NCBI GenBank assembly: GCA_965240325.2
Contig: OZ251227.1
Coordinates: 2,046,001-2,110,000, forward strand
Length of the DNA stretch: 64,000 nt
Source of the DNA: Rebecca billardiae RCC1528
Taxonomy: Eukaryota; Haptophyta
Direction of reading: 5' to 3'
Shown one piece after another: positions 10,820-22,600 of the stretch. Position 1 is the first letter of the stretch, and each line of letters starts with the position of its first letter. The notes under the pieces are model-generated. The model had not been told where the DNA came from, searched no databases, and saw only the letters and a list, made by a program, of their open reading frames with translations. The position numbers and the translations under genes are program-made.

Positions 10820-12496
10820 ATGGCGCCTCCGCCCTCCCAGTGGGTGCCACCCCCCACGAGCCTTTTGGACCCTCCCCGAACGCCATCGTTCTCCTCCCCG
10901 ATGAGCCGCGCATCGCCGGGCCAGGCGTCGCGCTTCTTCGAGACAGATGGGCCCGACGTGCTCCGCGAGGAGCTGGACGCATTCTTGCGCACGAGCGCGC
11001 GCAAGGGTGCCTACGAGCAGCAGTGCGCGGCTGCAGTGTGCGTGATTGCTGCGGCCGAGCGCGAGGGTGCAGGGGGTTGCGAGGCGCTGTCCGTGGTGGT
11101 GCGCGAGCTGAACCGGATATACACGAACGTCACCTGTCGCCTGCACGAGAAGCCAGATGCGGCACGCCGCGCACACGCGCGCCAGGAGCTGAACGCGGTG
11201 CGCGCTCAGGCGAAAGCGCTCCTCGCGCAGCGCGACTGCCAGCCGTCCGCTCGCACAGGGACTGGCGGCAAGCCGCGCGCACCGCGCGTGGCGCCGAGCG
11301 CCGCCGAGATTTGGGCGACTGGCGCCGCCGCCTTCGACGTGCTCCGCGCGCACTGCGCCGAGTACCGCTCGACAGGCAGCAGCCGCCACCTGTGCGCGCG
11401 CGGCTGCTACCTGCTGGCGTTTGAGCCCGCGCGCCGGCTGCAGGCGGTGCGGGACGCGCTGGGGGCGGAGGCGGAGGGCGGCTCGTGCGCGGCTGCGGGC
11501 GCGGACGCGCGGCGTCGGTGCGCGCGGCTGTGGCGCGCGGAGCTCGGCGTGCGCCCGCCTCGCGAGGCCGGCCCTTCCGCCGCCGCGCCTCGCTGTGAGT
11601 CCCTGCTTCTGTGCCCGTGCTGCGCGCACACGGGGCGACGGTTTGAGAGCGTGCCCGATGCGCTGAGACACGCCGGGCTGCCTGCGGCGCCGCGCGCGCC
11701 GGCTCCTCCGGCGGGCTTCGCGGACGCGGCGGGTCGCCCATCGGGCTTCGGCACGCCGTGCACGCCCGATCATCGCCCAGCCGGCGGCCCGTGGGAAGAG
11801 GGCACTGGCGCTCGGCTCGGCTCGGGTGGCAGCGGCTCGGCGAGCGATGGCGCTGCCGCCGACGACAGCGCGAGCGACCCTGCTGCTGCCGGCTGTAGCA
11901 CGCCGGGGCGTGGCACGCCATCGCCCCAGCGCCAGGCCAAGCGGCGACGCCCCGCACCACCGTGCCGCGAGCTGCTCAGTCCATACTTCAAGGAGCGCAC
12001 CCCGCGGCGCGGGCTGCGCGCGAGCCGGCTGCAGCGCGCGCCGCCCTCGCCTCTCGGCCTGCTCGAGGAGCTGGTGGCGGAGGACGGGTGGCGGCTGCTG
12101 GTCGTGTGCGTGCTGCTCAACCAGACGACGCGCGCGCAGGTGGACCCCGTGGCGCACGCCCTCTTCGGCGAGTACGCGCACGCGCGCGCGCTCGCCGACG
12201 CGGACGAGGCGCAGCTCGCGAGCCTCCTGCGCCCGCTCGGCCTGCACCAGCGGCGCGCGCGCGGGCTGCGACGGCTGTCCGAGGCGTGGCTCGAGGACGT
12301 GTGGGCGCGGCCGGACGAGCTGCCGGGTGTGGGCAAGTACGGTGCTGACGCGTTTGCGATCTTCCACCTCGGCCGCTGGGACGAGGTCGTGCCGTCAGAT
12401 CACGCGCTGAACTGGTACTGGCGTTGGGTGCGGGGAGAGCTGCCGCTGCTGGCAGCTGGCGACGGCGACGGTATTGAGGCGGCTGCCACTACCTGA
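10820..12496 (+). CDS. MBD4-like DNA glycosylase (HhH-GPD)
   Basis: 558 residues, intronless, ATG in CAGCATGGC context. The last 160 residues match the MBD4 glycosylase domain: SPYFKERTP, then PLGLLEELVAEDGWRLLVV, CVLLNQTT, the helix-hairpin-helix LPGVGKYGADAFAIF, and PSDHALNWYWRWV with the catalytic Asp at D527. MBD4-type enzymes remove thymine or uracil from G:T/G:U mismatches made by deamination of (methyl)cytosine, in the nucleus. There is no methyl-CpG-binding domain; the N-terminal 390 residues are low-complexity with one Cys cluster (LLLCPCCAHTG near 270) and conserved-looking helical stretches of unknown role. An MBD-less form resembles plant MBD4L. Start and intron-free structure are consistent; the long N-terminus is less certain. 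Confidence 0.88.
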   Translation: MAPPPSQWVPPPTSLLDPPRTPSFSSPMSRASPGQASRFFETDGPDVLREELDAFLRTSARKGAYEQQCAAAVCVIAAAEREGAGGCEALSVVVRELNRIYTNVTCRLHEKPDAARRAHARQELNAVRAQAKALLAQRDCQPSARTGTGGKPRAPRVAPSAAEIWATGAAAFDVLRAHCAEYRSTGSSRHLCARGCYLLAFEPARRLQAVRDALGAEAEGGSCAAAGADARRRCARLWRAELGVRPPREAGPSAAAPRCESLLLCPCCAHTGRRFESVPDALRHAGLPAAPRAPAPPAGFADAAGRPSGFGTPCTPDHRPAGGPWEEGTGARLGSGGSGSASDGAAADDSASDPAAAGCSTPGRGTPSPQRQAKRRRPAPPCRELLSPYFKERTPRRGLRASRLQRAPPSPLGLLEELVAEDGWRLLVVCVLLNQTTRAQVDPVAHALFGEYAHARALADADEAQLASLLRPLGLHQRRARGLRRLSEAWLEDVWARPDELPGVGKYGADAFAIFHLGRWDEVVPSDHALNWYWRWVRGELPLLAAGDGDGIEAAATT

Positions 12497-12815
12497 ACCG
12501 GTCGTCACCGATGAATGTGGCGAATATAAGTAATGTCTCAGACTCAGTCTCTGTCTCAGGGCGGGATCGGGGATGTCGATGACGTCGCGATGATGACGAT
12601 GACGGCGGCGACCGCGGGCTGATTTTACAGGCTGATAGTGATACTAAGACTAGACTTTTGAGGCGCTGATGATAGGCTGCTAGTGATGGCGCGGACGAAT
12701 ATAAGGCGCGCCATCGATCAAAGGCGCGGCCGCCCGATCGAAAATCTCTATCGTCAGCGGTAGGCTCGGGCGCACAACTCGGTGACATCAACCAATAACG
12801 ACCCGGTTGCGCAGG
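12497..12815. other. Convergent 3' intergenic region
   Basis: This lies between the stop codons of two converging genes and holds their 3' ends. It contains short near-repeats (GATAGTGATACT / GCTAGTGATGGC) but no gene. Confidence 0.5.
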
Positions 12816-15800
12816 CTATTGCTGTGGGGTCGGCAGCCCGAGGGTGGCCGCTGATGCGCCGATCGGCGGCGGCGAGGGCGCGCCGCCTGCCGCGTCGGGG
12901 CCTACGCCCAGCCCAGCGGCGCACGCGCCCGAAGCGGCCGCGCCGTGCGCTGTCCCCGCGGCCGCGCCGCTCGCCGCGCCCGTGGCCATCGTCGCCTGCC
13001 TGTCTAGCAGCTGGAGGAGCTCCGGCCGGGCCTCGATGTAGCGGAACGCCGCGAGCGCGCGCGCTGCCTGTGGCCCCGCGTCCGCGCTCAGCCGTGCGAC
13101 GAGGGCGGCGCTCGGCCGGCCGCGCTGCGCGGGCGTCGTCCTGAGCTTCGGGTCGTGCACCGCGATCGCGCCCGCGCGCAGCAGCAGCGCCGCGCACGCG
13201 TCGCTCCGAGCGACGGCGGCGAGGTGCAGCGGCGTGTCGCCGTGGAAGTTCGCCGAGTCGAGGCCGACGTCGACGCCGAGCGCGAGCAACGCCGAGACGC
13301 CCGCGGCGCAGCCGGCCCCTGCCGAGAGGTGCAGGGGCAGGTTGCCTCCGATGTCGCGCGCGCGGCACGCGGCGCCGCGCTCGAGGAGCAGCCGCACGCA
13401 CGCGGCCGCGCGCCCGGCGCACGCGCGGTGCAGCGGCGTCGCGCTCGACACGTCGACCGCGTCCACCGCGGCGCCGTGCTCCAGCAGCAGGCGCGCGCAC
13501 CGCTCAGAGCCGCGCGCGGCCGCAACGTGCAGCGCGGACTCGCCGTTCGGTCCGCGCGCGTCCGGCTGCGCGCCGCGCGTGAGCAGCAGCGCCACGCACG
13601 CCGCGTAGCCCGCGTCGCACGCCACGTGCAGCGCCGAGGGCGAGGAGGACGCCGGCCCGGCCGAGCTGTGCGCGCGCGCGTTCGCGTCGACGCCGTGGTC
13701 GAGCAGGAGCGCCGGCACAGCCAGTGAGACGCCGTCCATGGCACACAGCCGCAGCAGAGCGCGCGTGCCGTCCGCGCCCTGGCTCAGCAGCGCCCACGCA
13801 GCCTCCACCATCCCGGCCACGCACGCAGACTCGAGCGCGGACGTGGCGAGCGCGCGGCCGCTCACGCCTGTGCTCTGCTCGAGCTGTGCGAGCAGCGAGG
13901 GGAGGCGCTCGGCGTCGCCGGAGCGGCAAGCGTCTAGGAGCACGCGCTGCGCATCTGCGGCCGCCGCGCCCGCCGCCGCGCCCGCCGCGCCTACCGCCGG
14001 CCCCGCCGAGCCGCCCCCGGGCCCGCCCGCGCCGCCCGCGCCGCCAGGCCTGGGCGCAGCGGTTGCCGGCAGCAGCGCCGGGAACTCGGCGGCCGTGAAC
14101 TCAGCACCGGCCGTGTCCGGCGGCGCGTCGGCGCTGAGCGGCGGCGCGCGCGTGCCCGTGCTCGGCGTGGACGGCGTGAGGGTTGTCGCCATCGACGAGG
14201 GCGCCGAGGACGACGAGCCGAGCTCGGCGCCATGCAAGGCCGCCGCCGCCGCCGCTGCCGCCGCCACGGCGGGCGAGGCTGATGCCGGCGCGCCCGCCGC
14301 CGCCGCCGCCGCCGCCGCGGCGGTCGCCGTTGTTGCCGCTGGCTCGGGCGCGGCGCCAGCGGCCACAGCAGCAGGCGGCGCGCCCACTGCGGCGCCGAGA
14401 CAACCGGCGCTCGCTGGGCGCGCCCCCGCGGCGACAGGCGCGGCCGAAGCCACCGCGCCGCCCTGCGCTGCGCCGCCGCCGCAACCAACGGCCGCGGCCG
14501 CGCGCGCGCCCCCGTGCACGAACGCTGGCAGCCGCTCGGGCGGCGCGCCGGGCGGGCGGCGCGCCTCCGCAGCCAGCCAGCCCTGCGCGTCGCGCAGGCG
14601 CTCGTGCAGCTCGCTCTCGTGCTTGGCGCGCAGCGCCTCCTCGACGCGCGCGCGCACCGCCTTGAACGCGACGGCGTCGAGCGGCAGCCTGGTGCGCGCG
14701 TCCACCACCGTCACACGCCGGTGCGGCTCGGCCGCGAAGCGGTGGCAGGCGCGCGGCGCAGTCGGCTCCACCGCGCCGAGCGCGGCGCCCGACTCGGCGC
14801 CGAGCTCGTCGAGCCGCGAGGGACCGAGCCCGTCGCGCGAGGCGGGCGCGAGCAGGAAGGGCAGCGCCGCGTCGGGCACCCACAGCCCGAGCCGCTCGCC
14901 GTTCAGCTCGTGCACCTGCGTGCGGCACTGCGCGGGCGTCGCCGTGCGCACGATCGCCTCCAGCGAGCGGCGGCACTCGTCGTCAATCGCGGGCGGCGGC
15001 GGCGGCGGCTGCGAGGGCGGCTGCGAGGGCGCGCCGCGCGCGCCGCCGCCGGCGTGCGTGCCGTGCGGCTCGCCGTGCTCGTCGAGCGCTCCCGCCTCGC
15101 CGTTCGGCGGGCCGTTCGGCGCCGCTGCCGACGTGAGCCGCGCCGCCTCGAGCAGCTTGCCCAGCGCATCGAGCGTCTCGGCGGCGGTCGGCGCGGCGGC
15201 GGCCGCGCGCGAGGACACGTGCGCGGAGGAGGCGGACGCGTTCGCTTCGCTCTCGGCGCGCGGGTGGGCGAGGGCGCCGGCGGCGGCGCCGGCCATTCGG
15301 CGCTGGTGCATCTCGGCCAGCGCGAGATCGCGCACGTCCTCGTCGTGCTTCGCGCGCAGCACCTGCTCGATGTGCGCGCGCACGGACCTGAACTCTGCGG
15401 CGGTCAGAGGCTGGCCCCCATACGGGTTGCTCACGTCCACGCGCCGGTACGGCGCGCCGCGGAACTTGTGCGCCGAGTCGGGGCGCGAGGGGTCGAGCGG
15501 CTCCATCATCACCTTGGTCAGGTCGCACAGCTGCTGGATGCGCAGCCCCGCCGGGCCGATCAGGTACGCCATGCAGTGCTCGGGCACCCAGAGCCCGAGC
15601 CGCATGCCGTTGGGCGCGTGCACCTCCGAGCTGTAGACCGGGAGGCGCTTCCTGACCGCCGCCTCCGCCTCGAGCAGCGCGGGCGGGGGCGGCGGGAGCA
15701 TGGGCGGCTGCAGCGGGAGCACGAGCGGCGGCGGCGGCGGCAGCGGCGGCGGCATCGGCTGCATCGGCGGCGGCGGCATCTGCATGCCCGCCATCGCCGC

Positions 15801-16351
15801 CATCGGCGGCCAGCCCAGATGGTGCGCCCACATCAGCGGCGGGATGAAACCGTGCGGCGCGCCGGGCGGGAGCGCGAGGCCGGGCCCCGAGGGCGCGGGC
15901 GGCTCCAGGCTCTGCATGCCCTTGATGTCCGACGCGTGCAGCAGCACGTACTCGCGCGTCACCGCCGAGGGCGGCACCCAGTTCATCGCGCGGCGGTCCT
16001 CGGTGCCATGCGAGCGCGCTGCGCTTGCGCGGCGCGGCCGCGGGGCAGCGCGGGTCCAGGCGCGTGAGCCGCCGCGAGCGGGACGGGCGGTGCGCGCAGC
16101 GGCGCGTCGCATGCACGCTCGGGCGGGGAGCCGCGCGCGCATCTGCCGCGCGACGAGTGCAGCGCATGGTGCGGACGCGAGCGCGCAGCCGCGAACGGAG
16201 CGCGCCGCACGCACGCACGGTCGCACGCGCGCGCACCGTTGCACAGAGTGACGCTGCCGCTCCCCATATCGAAGGAGTACAACATACCCTCGTACCGGAT
16301 GTCCGTGCTCGCCTCGACCAGCGTCACCCGCCTGCCCACCATCCTCTCCAT
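12816..16351 (-). CDS. LSM14-type Sm + KH-like + ankyrin-repeat fusion protein, one intron
   Basis: Exon 1 is 16351-16237 and exon 2 16018-12816 (phase-1 GT-AG intron, 218 nt), giving 1,105 residues. Splicing reconstitutes an LSM14/Scd6/RAP55-type Sm domain at residues 1-79: MVGRRVTLVEASTDIRYEGML, then SHGTEDR and EYVLLHASDIKGMQSLEPP, which parallel the family's IRYEGxLY, FGTEDR and GSDIKDL motifs. A Pro/Met-rich linker follows. Residues about 165-265 look like a KH domain with LGLWVPEHCMAYLIGPAGLRI (GPAG in place of GxxG), and a second degenerate copy occupies about 425-560 (LGLWVPDAALPFLLAPASRDG). After an Ala/Gly-rich linker and an EFPALLP motif come about seven ankyrin repeats (about 780-1030; SALHVACDAGYAACVALLL and so on). 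LSM14 proteins act in cytoplasmic mRNA storage and decay; RNA binding is inferred. The usual FDF box was not seen. Confidence 0.85.
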
Positions 16352-16636
16352 GGCCGGCGCGCGGTCGGGGTCGAAGCTGCGACGATGAAAGTTGCCGGCC
16401 ACGCCGCGGGGCTTCCGACCTCGCAGCCGATCTTCGGCCCGCCGCCCGACCCCTGACCGACGCGCACGTGCTGACGAGACATGAAGTGAGTACGGCCGCA
16501 GGCGCTTGGTACGTACGGAGTTACCCACCCCGCGGGGCCGCGAGGATGAGCAGTCGTCGCGTTATTTATCGGAGGGCCTCAGTTGCATCCATCATGGTGG
16601 GCGTCCGCGACCGCTCAGGTTGAGCCGTCGGACCTG
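16352..16636. promoter_or_regulatory. Bidirectional promoter, LSM14-KH-ANK / TRPM-like genes
   Basis: 285 bp lie between divergent ATGs. It contains TTATTTATC at about 16562 and GTACGTACGGAGTTACC near 16510. The channel frame stays open upstream to 16583 without an ATG; an out-of-frame ATG at 16594 opens a short frame to a TGA at 16621-16623 and could be a small upstream ORF. Confidence 0.45.
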
Positions 16637-19600
16637 ATGCCCTCCCGGGTGCCCTCCGAGGCCCAGCCGACGGGCGTGCGGCAGAACCTGGCCTACTCGC
16701 CCGCGCGCAGGCGCGACGCGAAGCGGCAGCAGTTCCCGCCGCCAGCCGACGCAGGCGAGGCGGCCAACGCCCCGCTCGCCGATGTGGAGGTTGTGGGCAG
16801 GGCCGTGACGGGCGGCGAGCCCGCCGGCGCGAGCCGCGCGAGGCGGGTCGACAGCGGCGGCGCAGAGCCGTTCGCCGATGTTGACGAGCTCATCTCCGCG
16901 TGCGAGGTGCAGTTCGCCGGCGTCAACCTCGCCTCGCTCGAGTTCCGCGAGCGCGCCAAGTTTGCGCGCGTCGACGCGCGCGACGAGTCGATGCACGAGC
17001 TGCTCGCGCAGCGGCTCGCGCTGCTGCTGGACAACGAGTGGCAGGTGGACGAGCGCTTCGGCCGGCCCACCGTCGTGATCTCCGTCGCCGGCTCGCAGGA
17101 CGACTTCAACATGTCCCCGCGCATGCGGCGCGCGCTGTGCAACGGCCTGATCCGAGCGGCGCAGACGACCAACGCGTGGATCTTCACGGGCGGGCTGGCG
17201 GCGGGGGTGGACCAGCACGTGGGCGAGGCGCTCGCCTCGCACCCCGACATCGCGTGCATCGGCATGCCCCTCTACGGCGACGTCCTCGGCCGCGAGGCCC
17301 TCGCGCCCCGGCTCGCGCCGCTCGAGCACCACGCGCACCACGCCGGCTCGGGCGGCGCGCGCGAGCGCGAGCGCTTCGCGGAGTACATGTACGGCGCGGA
17401 GCTCAACGCGCTGGGCGAGGCGTCGCGCGTGTGCGCGCTCGAGCCGCACCACTCGCACATCATCGCCGTCGACCTCGGCCGCTCCGGCCGCTCGGCGCGC
17501 AAGCGCGCGCGCGCGTTTGCGTTTGCGTCGCTCCTCGCCTACTGCCGGCACGACGCGGGCGTGCCCGCGGCCGTGCTGCTCGTGCACGGCGACGGGAGCA
17601 CGCTCGCGGCGGCGGTGGACGCGGTGCAGGAGGACGTCCCCGTCGTCGTGCTCGCCGACTCGGGCGGCGCCTCCGCCGCCATCGCCGACTACTTCACCCG
17701 CTCCGCCGAGCACGGGCGCACGCTCGAGCTGCACGCCGCGCACGTGCGCGCCGCGCAGGAGAGCTTGACCAAGGCGCAGGCGGAGGAGGCGGCGCCGACG
17801 CCGACGGCTGTGGGCGCGCGCGCGGGCGTGGGCGGCGGGCGGCGCGCGGTGCGCCGCGCGCGGCAGGCCCTCGACGCCGCGCACCGCGCGCTGCACGAGG
17901 CGCAGCGCTCGCTGCTGCGCGAGGCGGACGGCGTGCGCGCCGCCTTCTCCGGCCACAGCTCGCTCGCGCTGCTGGACGAGCTGCACACGCGCCGCCATCT
18001 GGTGCACGTGCACAGGCTGGAGGCGCAGTCGACGGACGGCGTGGCGCGCTCGCTGCTCCTCGCGGTCACGCGCTCGCCCAAGCTGCCCGAGATGAAGAAG
18101 CTCGAGCTCGCCGTCGTGTGGAACAACCTGGAGATGCTTGGGATGCTCATCTCGTCGGGCGCGGCGCTGCGGCGCGCCGGCTCGGCGGCGGGCGCGGCCG
18201 CGGTGCCGGACAGCACGAGCGCGGCGCTGGTGGCGGAGAAGCACCTGAGCATGTACGCGGCGCTGCAGCTCGCGCTCGAGCTGCAGCGCCACGAGGCCGT
18301 CGCGCTGCTCCTGAGCAACGGCGCGCGCGTCTCGGCCGTCTCGCTCGCGCGGCTGTACAACCTGCGCGAGCGCAACCCGTTCCGGACTTTCGCCGGACTG
18401 CAGGCGAAATTCCGGCGGGCGATGCGGCGCGAGGCGGCGGAGGGCGGCGGGGGCGCGGTGCTGTGGCGAGACATCCGCAGCCTGCGCCGCGCGGGCGACT
18501 CCATCCTCGACCCCTCCGAGTCCTCGGGCGAGCTCGCGTCCACGCAGCGGCTGGAGCGACTCTTCGTCTCAGACGGCCGCTACTTGTTCCTCACGCGGTT
18601 CGTCGAGGCGTACGTGGCGCCCGAGGGGCAGGTGGGGGTGAGGCAGCGCCGCGCGGAGCGCGGCGGGGAGCGCGGCGCGGAGCAGGGCGCGCAGCTGCAC
18701 CGCGCCACGACGGCGCAGCCCTCGGGGCTGCGCCGCGTCCTCTCCTCCTTCGGCCGAACGCTCTCGAGAGAATCCTTCTCGGTGCGCAGCTCAGCCGGCG
18801 CCAACAGGAGCCGCGACGACGCCGGCGCCGGCGACGGGGAGCGCCAGCCGGCAATCGCGGTGCGGGGCTTCTCGTTCGCGGGGCTGCCGCGCACGATCAG
18901 CCGCGCGCTCAGCTCGAGGGCCGCCAGTGCGCCGAGCTGCAAGCTGCGGGACGCGGAGACCGAGCCGCCTGCCGCGCAAGCCGGCGCAGGCTCGGCCGCC
19001 GAGCCCGCCGGCGCGACCTCGGCGGAGGCGCGCGGCGGTGCGCCGACGAGAAGGGGTAGCGGCGGCAGCGGAGGCGGCGGTGCCGCCGCGGACGGCGCGG
19101 ATGGCGCGGCCGCGAACGCCCTCGGCCGCACCGGCAGCTGCAGGCCCCGCGGGCTGAGCGTGTCCGTGGACACCGCGCGCACGGACGTGCGCGTCGCGCC
19201 GCTCGACCTTGAGAGCGCCGGCGGAGACACGCCGCCGCCGACGCCGCCGGCGGCGACGCCGCCGCCGACGCCGCCGTCGGCGACGCCGGCGAGGACGGCG
19301 TCAGCGACGCCGCCGTTGCAGGGCGTGCGCAGCCGCTCGGGTCCCTCCGGACCGCTTCCGCGCTCCTGCTCGGCCTCGCCCGCCCCTGGCCGCGGCGCGG
19401 CCGCGGCGAGCGCGGCCATGGCGCGGCTCGGCTTTGCGTCGCCGCCGCCGGGGCGCGGCGGAGGCGGCGCGCGGCCGGCGCCGCCGGGTCGGCTGCTGCG
19501 GCACCAGCAGTCGATGCTCACGCGGTTCGAGCACGGCACGCGCATCGACGACGTGTTCTTCTGGGCGGTGCTGATGGGCGACCAGGCGCTCGCGACCGCG

Positions 19601-22600
19601 CTGTGGCGCTTCTCGCGCCGGCACATCCGGCTCGCTCTGCTCGCGTCCGACACGTGCCGTCGCATGATGAGCGTCACCTCTCAGGGGCGCAAGCACGCGC
19701 ACGAGATCGCGCCGATGGCGGCGTACTGGGAGGGCGTGGCGACGGAGGTGCTGGAGGAGGTGCGCCCCGCGGCGAAGGACCGGCGCACCGTCTTCGAGGT
19801 CGCCGAGCGCGTCCTCCTCAACACGGTCGGCGGCGCGCCCGCCGTCGAGCTCGCGCTCAAGCTGGGCGCCAAGACGTTCAATGGCCACCGCTCGTGCCAG
19901 CTCATCACCGCGCGCAGCTGGGCGGGGGTGTCGCGCACGCTGCGGCTGCGGCTGGAGGACGACAACGCGTCGCACGGGCAGGTGATCACCAAGATGCTGC
20001 TGCCCTTCGAGTGGGCCGACGACTGCGCCGACATGCTCGGCCTTTCCGGCTGGATCGCCAAGGTGATGGCGAACCGGCGCGGCGCGGCGCGTGCGTCGAT
20101 GAGCGCGGCCGGCAGCGGCGCGCGGCTCCGGCTCGCGCACGGCGACAGCGACGAGATGGACAGGCTCGCCGACAGCGTGGTGGCCTTCGGAGGAGACGCG
20201 GACGACGACGATGCCGACGACGACGACGACGACGACGACGACTCGTCCGCCGACGCCTCGAGCGACGGCAGCGACGCCGAGTCGGACGTCGGCCGCTTGC
20301 GCAAGCGGCAGCAGGCCATGTTCTGGCACGTGTACTCGATCCCCGCCATCAAGTTCTGGGCGCGCGCGGTGGTGACGAACGGCGGCAGCACGCTGCTGCT
20401 CGTGCTGCTCGTCACCTCCACGCGCATCTCGATGCCGCACGCGCTGAGCGAGTGGCCGCACATGGGGCAGGGCACGCTCGAGGGCCTGCTCGGCTTCTGG
20501 GTGCTCGGGCTGGCGCTCGACTTTGCGGAGGCGCGCGGCCGGCGCACGCGCTGGATGGCGCGCACCGGGCTCGCGCCGGTGGGCGGGCAGACGCTCGAGC
20601 CGATGCAGCTGCTGATCCTCTTCTCGCTCCTGGTCGTGCGCGCGCTCTACCTCTCGTGCGCCGCGCTCGGCCTCCCCGGCTGGTGGCGCGCCAACGACTC
20701 GATGACGGAGTGGATCTTCCCCGTGCTCGTGGGCGCGGCAAACCTCTCGTGCTTCTACCGCTTTCTGATCGAGACCCTTCTGGTCTTCCAGCAGGGCGGG
20801 CTGCTGGTGATCACGGCGGGGTACATGGTGCGCGAGAACCTGCTGCAATGGCTGGTCGTGATGGCGCTGGTGCTCTGCGCCTTCGGCCTCGCCTTCACCG
20901 CCATCATCGCCAACTACCCGTACGGCGACGACGAGTGCGAGGCCACGTCCCCGTGGCTGACGGGGCAGTCGCCCGCGCCCAACCTGCTGGCGTGGGCGCT
21001 GCCGATGCTCGGCGTGGGGCGCGAGGAGGTGCCGCCCGCCGCGAGCGCGGGCGCGAGCGCGGGCGCGCACGCGAGCGCGCCCGACGCCGCGCTCGCGGGC
21101 GTGTGCGAGCGCCCCGTCTCGGCGAGCGCGGGGCTGGTCGGACTGTGGGCGCTGTTTGGCGAGTTCGACCCGACCGCGCTTGAGCAGACGCGGCCGGTCG
21201 CGCCGCTCGTGCTGCTCGTCGTGCTGCTGGTGATCTGCCAGATCCTGCTGCTCAACCTGCTGATCGCGCTGATGGCGGAGACGGTCGCGACGGTGCTCCG
21301 CAACGCCGCCATCGAGTGGAAGTACCAGTTCGCCGTGCTCGTCGACTACTACAGGGCGGTGGTCGCGCCGATGCCGCCACCCTTCAACCTGCTCGAGCTC
21401 TGGTGGCGGCTTGGTGCGGAGCTCTGGCTGCGGCTGGGGCGCGCGCTGCGCGCGCGGCCGGACGGCGGGCGCATCCGCCGGCATCGCACGTTCACCGCCG
21501 CGCTCCGCGCGGGCGCGCAGCTCGAGAAGCAGCAGCAGCAGCAGCCCTTCTCCGACTCGGAGGCGGCGCATGCCACGCAGGACGAGATCCGAGCCTTCCA
21601 CGCGTACGTGAGGAGGCGCGAGGAGCGCGAGCGCGCGCAGACGGGCGCGCGCTTCGACAGCCTGCAGCGCGTCGCGGACGGGCTGGACGTGCGTCAGATG
21701 GAGGAGCGCGACGCGACACAGCGCGCGGCGGCCATGCTCGACGAGCACGTGCGCTGGGCGCGCGAGCGTGCCGACCGCGTGCCGGACGCGCCCATCCGGC
21801 GCGCGCGCGGCGGCGCGGGCCCGCCCGCGGCGCGCGCGCGGCTGCACACGCACGCTCGCTCCGAGGCGCACCCGCGCTTGGTGGGCAAGCGCGCGCACGT
21901 GCCGGACGCGCGCGTGCCGTGGGAGGAGCCGTTCCCGCTGTACGAGCCCGTCGAGTTCACCGCGGCCGAGCTGCTCAGCGACGCGGCCGACGTGGCGGCG
22001 GGCCGCGCCGCGCTCTCGCCGTGGGAGGCAGACCCGCCCGACGCGCCGCAGATCGACTTCTCGCGCCGCTTCTCGGCGGCGCGGATGCCGATCGCGCTCT
22101 CGGCGGTCGGCCGCCCTCTGAACCCGCACGGCCGCACCGGCACGGCCGGGCGCGGCGTGCTGCCCAAGTGGGGGCCCAACCACGTGCGCGCCGCGCCACT
22201 CGCGCGCGCGCGCGCGCGCGTCGCGCCTCCGCCGCGCAGAGCGCGCGCGCGCGCGGCTCGGCGCTCACGCTCGCGCACCGCACCACGCCCTCCGCGCGCG
22301 CGCAGGGCGTGACCGCCCTCTTCGCGCGCTTCGAGGAGCGCAGCGGCACGTTCCGAGCGCTCGTCGTGCGCACGCCCGCCAGCAGCATGTGGGGCCTGCC
22401 CAGCGGGCTCGTCGCGTTCGACGAGCAGCCGGCCGAGGAGGCGGAGGAGGGCGGCGGCGGCAAGCTGCCGCCGCGGCGGCGCAGCACGTGGGCGACCGCT
22501 GCGCTCGCGGACGCGTCGCAGCTGCACGGCGAGGCGCTCGAGGAGCTGATCGACCTGCACTTTGGCGGCACCTCCAACAGACCCGGCCGGCACGGCAAGG

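Noticed and set aside
13738-15636. 632-codon plus-strand open frame opposite the LSM14-KH-ANK gene
   Set aside because: It is Ala/Pro/Ser-rich with no domain and exists only because the GC-rich third positions of the real minus-strand gene avoid stops on the other strand.
19301-22183. 960-codon minus-strand open frame opposite the TRPM-like channel
   Set aside because: It lacks any domain. The plus strand has a full channel with conserved motifs, so this is an antisense shadow of GC bias.
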